64,000 nucleotides of DNA from an uncultured Bacilli bacterium (GTDB taxonomy: Bacteria; Bacillota_I; Bacilli_A; RF39; UBA660), in contig CAKONZ010000004.1 in NCBI GenBank assembly GCA_934098525.1, forward strand, positions 1-64,000. The letters run 5' to 3'. Numbering within the stretch: the stretch's first letter is position 1; each line of letters starts with the position of its first letter. A model generated the notes under the pieces. That model saw only the letters and a list, made by a program, of their open reading frames with translations. It did not search any database and was not told the DNA's origin. This document shows positions 8,095 through 16,554 of the stretch, piece by piece. A program made the translations under genes and the position numbers.

Positions 8095-8400
8095 ATGTTA
8101 AAAGAAGAGCAACGCATTAAATCAGAAATTGAAAAGAAATATCTAGAAGAGGGAGGTCCAAAAATGATTAAGGAAGAAAGACCAAAAAAACATCCACATT
8201 TACCAATTCCACCACATGAAAGAAGAGATCTAAAGATCGACTTTAAACAAGATGAAGAATTATTAAAAGAAATCTTTGGTGATAATGATACTGCAAAAGC
8301 TGTGGTAGATATTATCACAACAAGCCCAACAGAAATACAAATAGTATTAAAAGTGGTTATTAATTTATATAACAAAGTAAACGAATCAAAGGGAGAATAA
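8095..8400 (+). CDS. Hypothetical small charged protein (possible paralogue of next gene)
   Basis: 101 residues, rich in Lys/Glu, no signal peptide or membrane segment. The N-terminal half carries a basic, Pro/His-rich stretch (KKHPHLPIPPHERRD), and the C-terminal half looks helical (LLKEIFGDND... then NLYNKVNE). No family recognised. Start ATG 8095 is chosen for its aaaggagtgat ribosome site; the frame continues upstream without one. The second half aligns loosely with the next gene (L-K-x-[IL]-F-x-D-N ... [SA]-P-x-E-[IV]), suggesting tandem duplication. It leads a group of four close genes ending in a permease. Confidence 0.7.
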   Translation: MLKEEQRIKSEIEKKYLEEGGPKMIKEERPKKHPHLPIPPHERRDLKIDFKQDEELLKEIFGDNDTAKAVVDIITTSPTEIQIVLKVVINLYNKVNESKGE

Positions 8401-8402
8401 TT

Positions 8403-8606
8403 ATGAATATAGGTATAAGATTTTCTTCGCCAATACCTGAAGAAACAGACATAAAGTCATTGGCAAAATTATTTGATGATAATGAAGAAGAAATAGAAGA
8501 AGTTCTTAATAATGCTCCATATGAAGTTTCAGTTCTAGCATGTTTATTAAATAGATTAGAAAAGTTGATTTCAAAACAAGATGAATATAAAAGATACATT
8601 AGATGA
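8403..8606 (+). CDS. Hypothetical small acidic protein
   Basis: 67 residues, mostly helical and acidic (DIKSLAKLFDDNEEEIEEVL, then NAPYEVSVLACLLNRLEKLI). Unrecognised. It begins 2 nt after the preceding gene with an aagggag ribosome site, and its end overlaps the next gene by 26 bp. The pattern LAKLFDDN...APYEV...LLNRLEKL parallels LKEIFGDN...SPTEI...VINLYNKV in the preceding protein, so both may carry one helical module. Confidence 0.65.
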   Translation: MNIGIRFSSPIPEETDIKSLAKLFDDNEEEIEEVLNNAPYEVSVLACLLNRLEKLISKQDEYKRYIR

Positions 8607-9159
8607 AATAGGAATTTTAGAAACAAACATACAAATAGAAAAATATATGGATGATAAATTATTATTAGATAGTGTGTCATCTGAAATGCCTATTCCAACG
8701 AAAAAAGAAACTAAAGAAATAATAAACAATGCTGTAGATAAAATATTGGAGCTTAATAAAAAGAATATATTTATGCTTTCTAATGAGATAGCATTAATAG
8801 AAAAATTTCTACTTCATAAAGATAAGATACAAAATATTATTGTATGTTTATCTAGAAACTTGTCTGATGAACAGGTAAGTAATATTAAAAGTAATGTGCC
8901 AAAAAATAGTAATGTTACATTTATACATGAGCTTGAATATCCAAACATAATAAAACCAAGAGATTCTATACTTCTTGTGTTAGGATATTTAAATGGTAAC
9001 AACTCGATAGTTACTAGCAATACTTATAGAATGATAGAGTTATATAAAAGTTTTTTAGGAAAAAAAGTGTTTATAAGTTGCATTAGTGATGATGTGAAAC
9101 TTAGACAAAGAAATTTTATAAGCATAAATAGTAAGAACTATTTTGATATAATAATGTAG
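8581..9159 (+). CDS. Hypothetical alpha/beta protein
   Basis: 192 residues, no membrane segment. Alternating strand and helix pattern in the second half (NIIVCLSRNLSDEQ, SILLVLGYLNG, KKVFISCISDD) suggests a Rossmann-like alpha/beta fold. No catalytic motif could be assigned. ATG 8581 lies inside the end of the preceding gene and has only a weak aaaacaagat upstream, so expression is probably coupled. Codon use includes more TTG/AAG than the core genes. The following permease starts 13 nt after the stop behind an unusually G-rich ribosome site. Confidence 0.65.
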   Translation: MNIKDTLDEIGILETNIQIEKYMDDKLLLDSVSSEMPIPTKKETKEIINNAVDKILELNKKNIFMLSNEIALIEKFLLHKDKIQNIIVCLSRNLSDEQVSNIKSNVPKNSNVTFIHELEYPNIIKPRDSILLVLGYLNGNNSIVTSNTYRMIELYKSFLGKKVFISCISDDVKLRQRNFISINSKNYFDIIM

Positions 9160-9172
9160 GGGGGGAGAGGTT

Positions 9173-10450
9173 GTGCAAAAAGAAAAGTTTAAAGATGATG
9201 TTCCAGGATATTTACTTATGGCAGCTATATTTATAATTTCTACTATAATTGCATTACTTTCAAAAATGTCAATAACAACAATAATGAAAGATTATCAATA
9301 TAGTGTAATTATAATATTAATAGTAATGGAGTTGTTTACAAATTTAATATCTAGTACGGGAGTAATTGAGAAAATTTCATTAAAAATCTCAGTTATATCA
9401 AAAGGAAAACAAAAGAAATGCTTAATTTTATTTGGATTATTGATGTTCTTTGTATCAGCATTTTTAAATAATATAACAGCAGTTCTAATTGTATTACCTA
9501 TAATATTTGTATTATTAAAAGCAATAGGAAAAGATCAAAAATATATAAATATATTTTTTGCAACAATACTTGCTTTATCAAATACTGGAGGAGCTTCATC
9601 ACCAATTGGAGATTTTCCAGCAATAGTAATAATGAGCAGTGGAATAACAACTTTTTCCGATTACTTATTTAGAGCATTTCCATTTTTCTTTATAATATCT
9701 ATTGCACTAATATTTTGGTGGCAACTTTTTGTAAAGGAAAATAATAAAAATGATAAAAAACGAAACTTATCAATAGACTTACTTCAAAGTAAATATAAAA
9801 ATATAGAAGTAAATAAAAAAGTATTAGCAGGACTAATGATAATATTTGTGTTAATGTTTGTAAGTTGGAGTCTAGTTCCACAAAATGTTATACCACCGGA
9901 AGTAATAGCACTTTTAGGATGTGTTATAGGAATAGTATATGCAGTTATTTGTGGAGTTGAAATAAAACCATTAATAGATTTTAAACCAGTACTTACAATA
10001 GCTTCATTTCTATTTTTAGCAAATGTAATATCAAATACTGGAGTATTAACAACTTTAGCAAATAGTTTGCAATCTCATATTTCAGATCCTAAAATGTTGC
10101 TAATATCAATTATGCTCTTTACATCATTAATATCTGGAGTATTTGGAGCAGGCCCAGCTGCTTCGGCAATGATGCCTGTAATAATATATTTGTGCGAAAC
10201 AACATTTAAAACTCAAGCGAACTGGATAGCAATAGCATATGCTTCAGCAATATGTGCAGGTAGTTCACTATTTATGTGGTCTGCAACTGCAGGATTTGTT
10301 CTATCTAAAAATGTAAATGAAGCAAATCTGATTGACTCAAAAAGAAAAAAAATGATTTGGAATATATCAAATTATTTAAAATACGGAGTACAAAATTATC
10401 TAATACAAATATCTTTATCGATAGTATTAATATATTTAGTAATTATGTAA
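9173..10450 (+). CDS. Ion-transporter-superfamily permease (NhaD/ArsB/SLC13-like)
   Basis: 425 residues with about eleven membrane segments. Two signature re-entrant regions fit the ion transporter superfamily: FLNNITAVLIVLPI with ALSNTGGASSPIGDFPAI (about residues 100-155) in the first half, and GVFGAGPAASAMMPVI with YASAICAGSSLFMWSATAG in the second half. The SPIGD motif resembles NhaD Na+/H+ antiporters and ArsB. Likely cargo is a cation or a small anion; the sequence does not decide which. GTG 9173 follows a long gggggagagg ribosome site, striking in such AT-rich DNA. It is the last gene of the block behind LysR and ends at a terminator. Confidence 0.85.
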   Translation: MQKEKFKDDVPGYLLMAAIFIISTIIALLSKMSITTIMKDYQYSVIIILIVMELFTNLISSTGVIEKISLKISVISKGKQKKCLILFGLLMFFVSAFLNNITAVLIVLPIIFVLLKAIGKDQKYINIFFATILALSNTGGASSPIGDFPAIVIMSSGITTFSDYLFRAFPFFFIISIALIFWWQLFVKENNKNDKKRNLSIDLLQSKYKNIEVNKKVLAGLMIIFVLMFVSWSLVPQNVIPPEVIALLGCVIGIVYAVICGVEIKPLIDFKPVLTIASFLFLANVISNTGVLTTLANSLQSHISDPKMLLISIMLFTSLISGVFGAGPAASAMMPVIIYLCETTFKTQANWIAIAYASAICAGSSLFMWSATAGFVLSKNVNEANLIDSKRKKMIWNISNYLKYGVQNYLIQISLSIVLIYLVIM

Positions 10451-10457
10451 TACAATT

Positions 10458-10483
10458 AATAGCAAAAATATTTGCTATTTTTT
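10458..10483 (+). terminator. Terminator after the permease gene
   Basis: AATAGCAAA (10458-10466), loop AATA, TTTGCTATT (10471-10479), T-run. Confidence 0.85.
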
Positions 10484-10581
10484 ATTTCGTGTTACAATAA
10501 AAATGTAATTGAGATTTATCTCATTTCTAAGTTTAATTTTTTATTTCTTAAACAAGATGCAAGATTTTCCCCTCCATATTT

Positions 10582-10605
10582 AAAAAAAATCAGGGTTTAA
10601 CCTGA
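10582..10605 (-). terminator. Minus-strand terminator hairpin
   Basis: TCAGG (10590-10594) with CCTGA (10601-10605). The T-run lies on the minus-strand side (complement of eight A at 10582-10589), so it would stop leftward transcription. Confidence 0.6.
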
Positions 10606-10611
10606 AAACAA

Positions 10612-10642
10612 TAAAAACTAACTAGAAATAGTTAGTTTTTTT
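10612..10642. terminator. Terminator hairpin with GAAA tetraloop
   Basis: AACTAACTA (10616-10624) with TAGTTAGTT (10629-10637), loop GAAA, T-run to 10642 on the plus side and an A-run on the other, so usable in both directions. Confidence 0.8.
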
Positions 10643-10660
10643 ATTGAAAATTATTTTATC

Positions 10661-10690
10661 AAAAAACCACTAGAAAAGTATCTAGGGTTT
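10661..10690 (-). terminator. Terminator of the zinc-ribbon membrane protein gene
   Basis: On the minus strand AACC-CTAGA pairs with TCTAG-GGTT around a short loop and is followed by T residues (complement of A at 10661-10666). It is the first hairpin downstream of the gene that ends at 10729. Confidence 0.75.
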
Positions 10691-10728
10691 ATGAATAGTA
10701 TAAGAATGAGATCTTTTACTTATATAAA

Positions 10729-11346
10729 TTACTGAACTATAAATTCAATAGAATTTCCATCAGTCCAGAAATCAGCATTATACTCAACAACTATTTTTTG
10801 AGCATTTTCAGGAACTTCAAAAAATATATAACCAACAGCTTTTTTTCCTTTCCCAACAGTGGCAGACAAATCATTATAGTTATCATTTGCATAAAGATAT
10901 GAATTTACTGCTACTCCATCAGCATAAGCATTAAAACTTAAACTGCTAACATATAATTCATCCCTATTTGCATTTATGTTTTCAACTTCAAATTTTAATG
11001 CAATTATTTTATTGCCATCACTAGGCCCAAAATATTCACTATAATCAGTAAAGTTTGTATTAACTTCTGTCATTGTAATTTTTTCATATTCATTTTGAAA
11101 TGTTTCATTAACTTTAAAAGATGTTTTTCCATTTATATCACTATAAGAATTTTTAAGATCTTTTATAGAATCATCTACTGAATTAGCACAGCCATTAACA
11201 CAACCAACAATACAACCAAATATAACTATCACGATAATTAATATTTTAGCCCATACAGGAAGCCCGAGATTACTTCCACATTTAGGACATTTATTTGCAC
11301 TTTTAGCAATTTCTTCTTGGCAATGTTTGCATTTTTTAGTTTTCAT
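10729..11346 (-). CDS. Zinc-ribbon, single-pass membrane protein with DUF4352-like domain
   Basis: 205 residues. Residues 1-27 form a zinc ribbon with two Cys pairs (C-KH-C and C-PK-C). Residues ~32-51 are a membrane segment (AKILIIVIVIFGCIVGCVNG), followed by an outside beta-rich domain with DUF4352-like features (conserved ALKFEVENINANRDEL, then a VGYIFFEVPENAQ strand). Such proteins are common in Bacillota and may sense or bind outside the cell; no enzymatic role is evident. The frame runs upstream to 11415, but ATG 11346 has an excellent aaaggaggtaaaac ribosome site. Divergent from the XRE regulator gene. Confidence 0.8.
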   Translation of the reverse strand: MKTKKCKHCQEEIAKSANKCPKCGSNLGLPVWAKILIIVIVIFGCIVGCVNGCANSVDDSIKDLKNSYSDINGKTSFKVNETFQNEYEKITMTEVNTNFTDYSEYFGPSDGNKIIALKFEVENINANRDELYVSSLSFNAYADGVAVNSYLYANDNYNDLSATVGKGKKAVGYIFFEVPENAQKIVVEYNADFWTDGNSIEFIVQ

Positions 11347-11455
11347 AAAAGTTTTACCTCCTTTCAAAAGTATTATAACACAAAAAACTTCACACAGGCG
11401 ACATATTTTTTGCATTTTTTGTGAAATAATTTAACAAGAAAGGAAGTGGTGCACT

Positions 11456-11695
11456 TTGACTAGTAGATATTCTAAAGAACAATTGTCATTAATTGTTAGA
11501 AAAAATATAAGAAAATATCGTCTAATGAGAAAGTACACACTTCAGGAACTTGCCGATTTAACAGGTCTTACCCATGGCTATGTTAGAGATTTAGAATGTT
11601 TATCAATAGATAAAACACCTTTACTAGAAACAGTTGGAAAATTTGCTGATGCTTTAGAAATCGATATCAGACAATTATTTGATGATATTAATTAA
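11456..11695 (+). CDS. XRE/Cro-type helix-turn-helix regulator
   Basis: 79 residues, almost entirely one HTH_3 domain: VRKNIRKYRLMRKYTLQELA, then TGLTHGYVRDLE, ending LEIDIRQLFDD. It is a DNA-binding repressor-like protein. Start TTG 11456 has an aaggaagtgg ribosome site 6 nt upstream. It sits between the divergent zinc-ribbon gene and the two ABC transporter genes that begin 196 bp later, so it may control either. Confidence 0.88.
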   Translation: MTSRYSKEQLSLIVRKNIRKYRLMRKYTLQELADLTGLTHGYVRDLECLSIDKTPLLETVGKFADALEIDIRQLFDDIN

Positions 11696-11891
11696 TAAAT
11701 ATATAATTTAATTTAAAAAAATTAGAAAATAAGTTAATGTATGTATAGGTAAAATCATAATTTTTTCTTGAATTTTTCCTATAATGTTCATAACTTTTTT
11801 TAGTTGTAAAGAAACAAGTAAAATTATAATTAGAAATTAATAGATATATAAAACATATAATTTTTATAGTATAATACCATTAGGAGGATTT

Positions 11892-14114
11892 ATGAGTATA
11901 ATAAAATTAAAAAATGTATCAAAATTTTATTATAGTAAGGGTGTTGTTGCAAGTGGCTTCTCACGTGTTAACCTAGAATTTGATATTGGTGAATTTGTAG
12001 CAATAACAGGAGAATCAGGAAGTGGTAAGTCAACATTACTTAATGTAATAAGCGGTATAGATACATATGAAGAAGGCGAACTTTACATTAATGGTGAGGA
12101 AACAAGTCATTATATAGAAAAGGACTTTGAAAATTACAGAAGAAAATATATAGGTAATATATTTCAAAATTTTAATTTAGTAAATAGTTATACAGTATAC
12201 CAAAATATTGAACTTGTACTTCTTTTGAATGGAAAACGCAAAAAAGACATAAAAAATAAAGTTCTTGAATTAATAAAAAAAGTAGGATTATACAAATTTA
12301 GAAATACAAAAGCTTCAAAATTATCTGGAGGTCAGAAACAAAGAGTAGCAATAGCAAGAGCTTTAGCAAAAGACACACCAATTATTATAGCGGATGAACC
12401 AACTGGAAACTTAGATAGTAAATCATCAAAAGAAATAATCAAATTATTAAGTGAAATATCAAAAGATAAATTAGTAATAATAGTAACCCATAACTATGAA
12501 CAAGTTGAACCATATGTTACTAGAAAAATAAAGATGCATGATGGAAAAATACTAGAAGACAAAAAAATCAAAGACACACCAAAAGTAAAAAATGTAAATC
12601 TTATAGAATATAAAAATATTACCCTACTAAATAGATTTAGACTAGCCTTTAGAAATACATTTAACATCTTACCAAAATTTTTACTATTATTATTAGTGTA
12701 CTTATTTATGACAATTTCTTTGATATCAGAATATGCATCATTTAAAGAACAAGAATATATAAATAAAACTTCTGGATATAACTCAGTATTTAGAAATACT
12801 AGTGATAAGAGAATCGTAATAAATAAAAAAGATAGAACCATTATAACTAATGATGATTTTGATAAAATAAAAAAAATATCTAATATATCTTACATAATGA
12901 AAAATGATTTATTATTAGATACCATGGTTACTTTAACAGATGATAATAATTTATGGTTAGATGGTTACGCTGATAATATTAATAACTTCAAAGAAACACT
13001 AGATGTAGGTAGAATGCCAAAAGCAGAAAACGAAATTATCATAGCAGGTAACAAGGATGATTATTATATAAAAAATGAACAAAAAAAATTATTACAATCA
13101 ACTTTAAATGTAAGAAATTTTGAAACAGGCGAACTAGAAAACATTCAATTAAAAGTAGTAGGAATTAAATACAATAAAAGTAAATATGATTACAACTATA
13201 ATATATATTTAAATGATCAAATAATAGACAAAATAGGATCAAAAATAAGTGCTAACTATGACACAATAAAAGTCTTATTTATGAATAAATATAGAGAATC
13301 AAACTATTATTCAACTGAATTTAATATTACCCCAAGTAAAATGGTAGAAAAAGGTCAAATATATATTTCAAGTGATTATGAATATGAATGTCCAAAAGAA
13401 AACTGTATAAATCAAACAATAACAATAGAAATAAAAAATATATATACAAGTAAAACCAAAGACTTTAATATTGCCAAAACTTACAATAAGAAAAACTTAA
13501 ATAAATTACTTGGCATTGATAATTATGATGATATAAATGGTAAAATTTTTATAAATGAATCAGACTATAATGAATTGTTTAATAAAGACACATATCAAAG
13601 CAGTGTATTTGTAAAAGATGTAACAGAAATTGATCAAACAATAAAAGATTTAGAAAAACTAGGTTATAAAACCTTAGCACTAAAAGATAGTTTAGTAGAT
13701 TCCGAAGCAGAAATATTATTACAAGTACTTAGAACAATAGTTACAATAATTTTAGTAGTAGTTTTAATATTTGTTTCTTACTTTGTAATCAAAATAATTT
13801 TAAAATCAAGAAATAAATACTATACAACAATAAGAATACTTGGTGCTAATAAATCAATATCAATTCAATTATTAGTGTATGAATTAATCATAGTATTTAA
13901 TATTGCATATTTTCTATTTATGATATTCCTATATTTAAATAAAATAAATATTTTAAATGTTAAATTCACAGAATCAATATTTACATACTTAAAACTTAGA
14001 GATTATATTATTTTATACTTCATACTTATATTTATGTCATTTGTACTAAGTATGAAATACTCAAAAAAATTATTTAAAAATAGTGCAATAAGTACTATGA
14101 ATATGGAGGTTTAA
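11892..14114 (+). CDS. ABC transporter, ATPase-FtsX permease fusion (MacB-like), first of pair
   Basis: 740 residues. The N-terminal ATPase (about 1-225) has Walker A GESGSGKST (40-48), signature LSGGQKQR, Walker B IIIADEPTGNLDS and the switch His in VTHNYEQ. A first membrane helix (~262-280) is followed by a large extracytoplasmic domain, then three membrane helices (about 608-636, 660-682, 706-722) of FtsX/MacB type. MacB-type proteins do not carry substrate through the membrane bilayer directly; they work as mechanotransmitters for peptides, lipids or toxins. The next gene, 1 nt downstream, encodes a homologous fusion, so a heterodimer is likely. ATG follows taggaggattt. An XRE gene lies upstream. 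Confidence 0.9.
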   Translation: MSIIKLKNVSKFYYSKGVVASGFSRVNLEFDIGEFVAITGESGSGKSTLLNVISGIDTYEEGELYINGEETSHYIEKDFENYRRKYIGNIFQNFNLVNSYTVYQNIELVLLLNGKRKKDIKNKVLELIKKVGLYKFRNTKASKLSGGQKQRVAIARALAKDTPIIIADEPTGNLDSKSSKEIIKLLSEISKDKLVIIVTHNYEQVEPYVTRKIKMHDGKILEDKKIKDTPKVKNVNLIEYKNITLLNRFRLAFRNTFNILPKFLLLLLVYLFMTISLISEYASFKEQEYINKTSGYNSVFRNTSDKRIVINKKDRTIITNDDFDKIKKISNISYIMKNDLLLDTMVTLTDDNNLWLDGYADNINNFKETLDVGRMPKAENEIIIAGNKDDYYIKNEQKKLLQSTLNVRNFETGELENIQLKVVGIKYNKSKYDYNYNIYLNDQIIDKIGSKISANYDTIKVLFMNKYRESNYYSTEFNITPSKMVEKGQIYISSDYEYECPKENCINQTITIEIKNIYTSKTKDFNIAKTYNKKNLNKLLGIDNYDDINGKIFINESDYNELFNKDTYQSSVFVKDVTEIDQTIKDLEKLGYKTLALKDSLVDSEAEILLQVLRTIVTIILVVVLIFVSYFVIKIILKSRNKYYTTIRILGANKSISIQLLVYELIIVFNIAYFLFMIFLYLNKINILNVKFTESIFTYLKLRDYIILYFILIFMSFVLSMKYSKKLFKNSAISTMNMEV

Positions 14115-14115
14115 T

Positions 14116-16527
14116 ATGATAACTCTTAAAAATGTTGATAAATATTACAATAGAAGAAAAAAAAGTGAATTACATGTAATTGATAATACCTCATTAACCT
14201 TGGAAGATACTGGATTAGTAGCATTATTAGGTAGCAGTGGTAGTGGAAAAACAACCCTCCTAAATGCTATCGGAGGACTTGATAAAATAAAAAAAGGAAA
14301 GATATATATCGATGATGAAAAAATAAGTTCAAAATTCAGTTACAAAGTAGATAAAATAAGAAATTTAAATATTGGTTATATTTTTCAAGATTACAAATTA
14401 ATAGATGATTTAAGCGTTTATGATAATGTTGCCATAGTACTTAAAATGATAGGTATAAAAGACAAAGAAGAAATAAAAAAGAGAGTATTATATGTTCTAG
14501 ATAAAGTAGGAATGTTAAGATACAAAAAAAGACCATGTAATATGCTTTCTGGAGGAGAAAGACAAAGAGTAGGAATTGCTCGTGCAATAGTAAAAAATCC
14601 TAAAATAATTTTAGCAGATGAACCAACTGGAAATTTAGACAGTAAAAACTCCCTAGAAATCATGAAAATAATTAAAGCCATTTCAAAAGATAAACTTGTC
14701 ATTTTAGTAACCCATGAACAACCTTTAGCAAAATTTTATGCTTCTAGAATAATTGAAATAAAAGATGGTAAAGTAGTAAAAGACTATGAAAATGTTGATA
14801 ACAATGAACTTGACTATGAAATAGATAATAGTTTTTATCTAAAAGATTTCAAATACAGTAAAACAATAGAAAATGAAAACTTAGATTTAAATATTTATTC
14901 AAATGAAAAAGAAAGAGTAAGTATAGATATAGTAGTAAAAAATGGTAACTTATATATAAAAAGTAATACAAAAGAAAAAGTAGAAGTAGTAGATGAAAAC
15001 TCAAGTATAGAGTTTATAAATGATAATTACAAAAAAATAGAAAAAAAAGATATTGATAAATATGAGTTTAATTTTGAAAAAATAATAGACAATAACAAAA
15101 AGAAAAAATACTCGTCAATATTCAATCCTTTTAATTTAATATTAAAAAGTTTTAAAAAAGTATTTAATTATTCATTCTTAAAAAAACTACTATTACTAGG
15201 TTATTTTGCAGCAGGAATATTTATTATGTTCTCAGTAGCGTCAATTGGCCCTGTATTTAATATAAAAGATGAAGCATTTATAAAAATAAATAAAAATTAC
15301 TTGGTAGTTAACAAAAAGAATAATAAAGTAAATGATTTCTTAGAATATGAAAAAGAAAAAGATATTAACTATATCTTACCAGGAGATTCAAATATAAAAT
15401 TTTTATTTAGAGTAAATGATTATTATCAAACTTCCATGAACTATAGTGAATTATCTGGATCACTAAGTGGAATGTCTATGATAAATAAAAATGATTTAAT
15501 ATTAGGAAAAATGCCTGAAAATGACCATGAAATAGTTGTAGATAAATTATCTATAAATAATATGCTATCAAATTTTCCAAACTTAAAAATGTCAGGAATA
15601 AGAAGTTATCAAGACTTATTAAATCAAAAAGTATCATTAAAAGGAACAAATGATTTTACAATAGTAGGAATATCAGATATAAAAAGTCCATCAATATATG
15701 TAGATAATAATATGCTTATAAAAATCTCATACTTATCATTAGTACAAGATAGTAGTGACATAACATTAAACGATTATTCTATTTATAAAAATAATATAGA
15801 AATTAAAAAAGGTAGAGAACCAATAAATGATTATGAAATAATAGTTAACATAGATAATCAATATGAAATGCCATTAAATAAAGAAATAGATGAAAAAGTT
15901 AATAATACAAAATTAAAAGTAGTTGGATATTATATAAGTAAAGAAAATTATAATTTTAAATTTACAAACACAAATACAACAAAATATAATCTTATTCTAA
16001 ATAAAGATAATTTTGTAATTTCTACAAAAAATAAAGAAGAAACACTAAAAGTATTTAGAGATAAAGGTCTAAATATAAAGGATAGTTATGAATATGACAA
16101 AATGAAATATAAAGAATCATTAAAAGATACTTATACTAATATACTAATTGTATCAGGAATAATGTTAGCCATTTCATTTATAGAAATGTTTTTAATGATG
16201 AGATCTTCATTCTTATCAAGAATAAAAGAAGTAGGTATTTATAGAGCGATAGGAGTAAAGAAAAGAGATATCTATAGAATGTTCTATGGAGAAATATTTG
16301 CCCTAACTACTTTAAGTAGTTTACCAGGTGTAATAATTATGGCCTATATTTTATTTAAAATGTCAAAAATATCATATTGTAGTAATATGTTCTTAATTAA
16401 TCCTATAACAGTAGTCGTATCAATATTATCTATATATTTATTTAATTTATTAGTAGGACTAATACCTGTTTATGGAGTAATAAGAAAAACACCAGCACAA
16501 ATTCTTTCTAGAAAAGATGTTGATTAA
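14116..16527 (+). CDS. ABC transporter, ATPase-FtsX permease fusion (MacB-like), second of pair
   Basis: 803 residues with the same layout as its neighbour. Walker A is GSSGSGKTT (about 39-47), then LSGGERQR, ILADEPTGNLDS and VTHEQ. A charged insert (about 225-345) precedes the first membrane helix (~358-378). A large outside domain follows, and the C-terminal three helices (about 675-695, 728-750, 762-787) include the FtsX-type motif REVGIYRAIG-like segment (IKEVGIYRAIGVKKRDI). Both ATPase sites look complete. The gene starts 1 nt after the previous stop with a tggaggttt ribosome site, and ends at a terminator facing the helicase gene. The pair fits export of, or resistance to, peptide antibiotics, but the cargo is unknown. 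Confidence 0.9.
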   Translation: MITLKNVDKYYNRRKKSELHVIDNTSLTLEDTGLVALLGSSGSGKTTLLNAIGGLDKIKKGKIYIDDEKISSKFSYKVDKIRNLNIGYIFQDYKLIDDLSVYDNVAIVLKMIGIKDKEEIKKRVLYVLDKVGMLRYKKRPCNMLSGGERQRVGIARAIVKNPKIILADEPTGNLDSKNSLEIMKIIKAISKDKLVILVTHEQPLAKFYASRIIEIKDGKVVKDYENVDNNELDYEIDNSFYLKDFKYSKTIENENLDLNIYSNEKERVSIDIVVKNGNLYIKSNTKEKVEVVDENSSIEFINDNYKKIEKKDIDKYEFNFEKIIDNNKKKKYSSIFNPFNLILKSFKKVFNYSFLKKLLLLGYFAAGIFIMFSVASIGPVFNIKDEAFIKINKNYLVVNKKNNKVNDFLEYEKEKDINYILPGDSNIKFLFRVNDYYQTSMNYSELSGSLSGMSMINKNDLILGKMPENDHEIVVDKLSINNMLSNFPNLKMSGIRSYQDLLNQKVSLKGTNDFTIVGISDIKSPSIYVDNNMLIKISYLSLVQDSSDITLNDYSIYKNNIEIKKGREPINDYEIIVNIDNQYEMPLNKEIDEKVNNTKLKVVGYYISKENYNFKFTNTNTTKYNLILNKDNFVISTKNKEETLKVFRDKGLNIKDSYEYDKMKYKESLKDTYTNILIVSGIMLAISFIEMFLMMRSSFLSRIKEVGIYRAIGVKKRDIYRMFYGEIFALTTLSSLPGVIIMAYILFKMSKISYCSNMFLINPITVVVSILSIYLFNLLVGLIPVYGVIRKTPAQILSRKDVD

Positions 16528-16554
16528 AAAGGTTAGAACTTTCTAACTTTTTTT
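16524..16554. terminator. Bidirectional terminator between ABC pair and helicase
   Basis: GTTAGA (16532-16537), loop ACTT, TCTAAC (16542-16547), A-run before and T-run after. It overlaps the last codons of the minus-strand helicase. Confidence 0.75.

Noticed and set aside
7932..8375. 147-codon minus-strand ORF with hydrophobic stretches
   Set aside because: It is antisense to the 8095-8400 gene, which has a good ribosome site and coupled neighbours.
5132..10483. Search for a repeat of the tRNA-His 3' end that would mark an attachment site
   Set aside because: No second copy of the ttcgattcccttatttcgcc region was seen by eye near 10.5 kb, so no att site is claimed.
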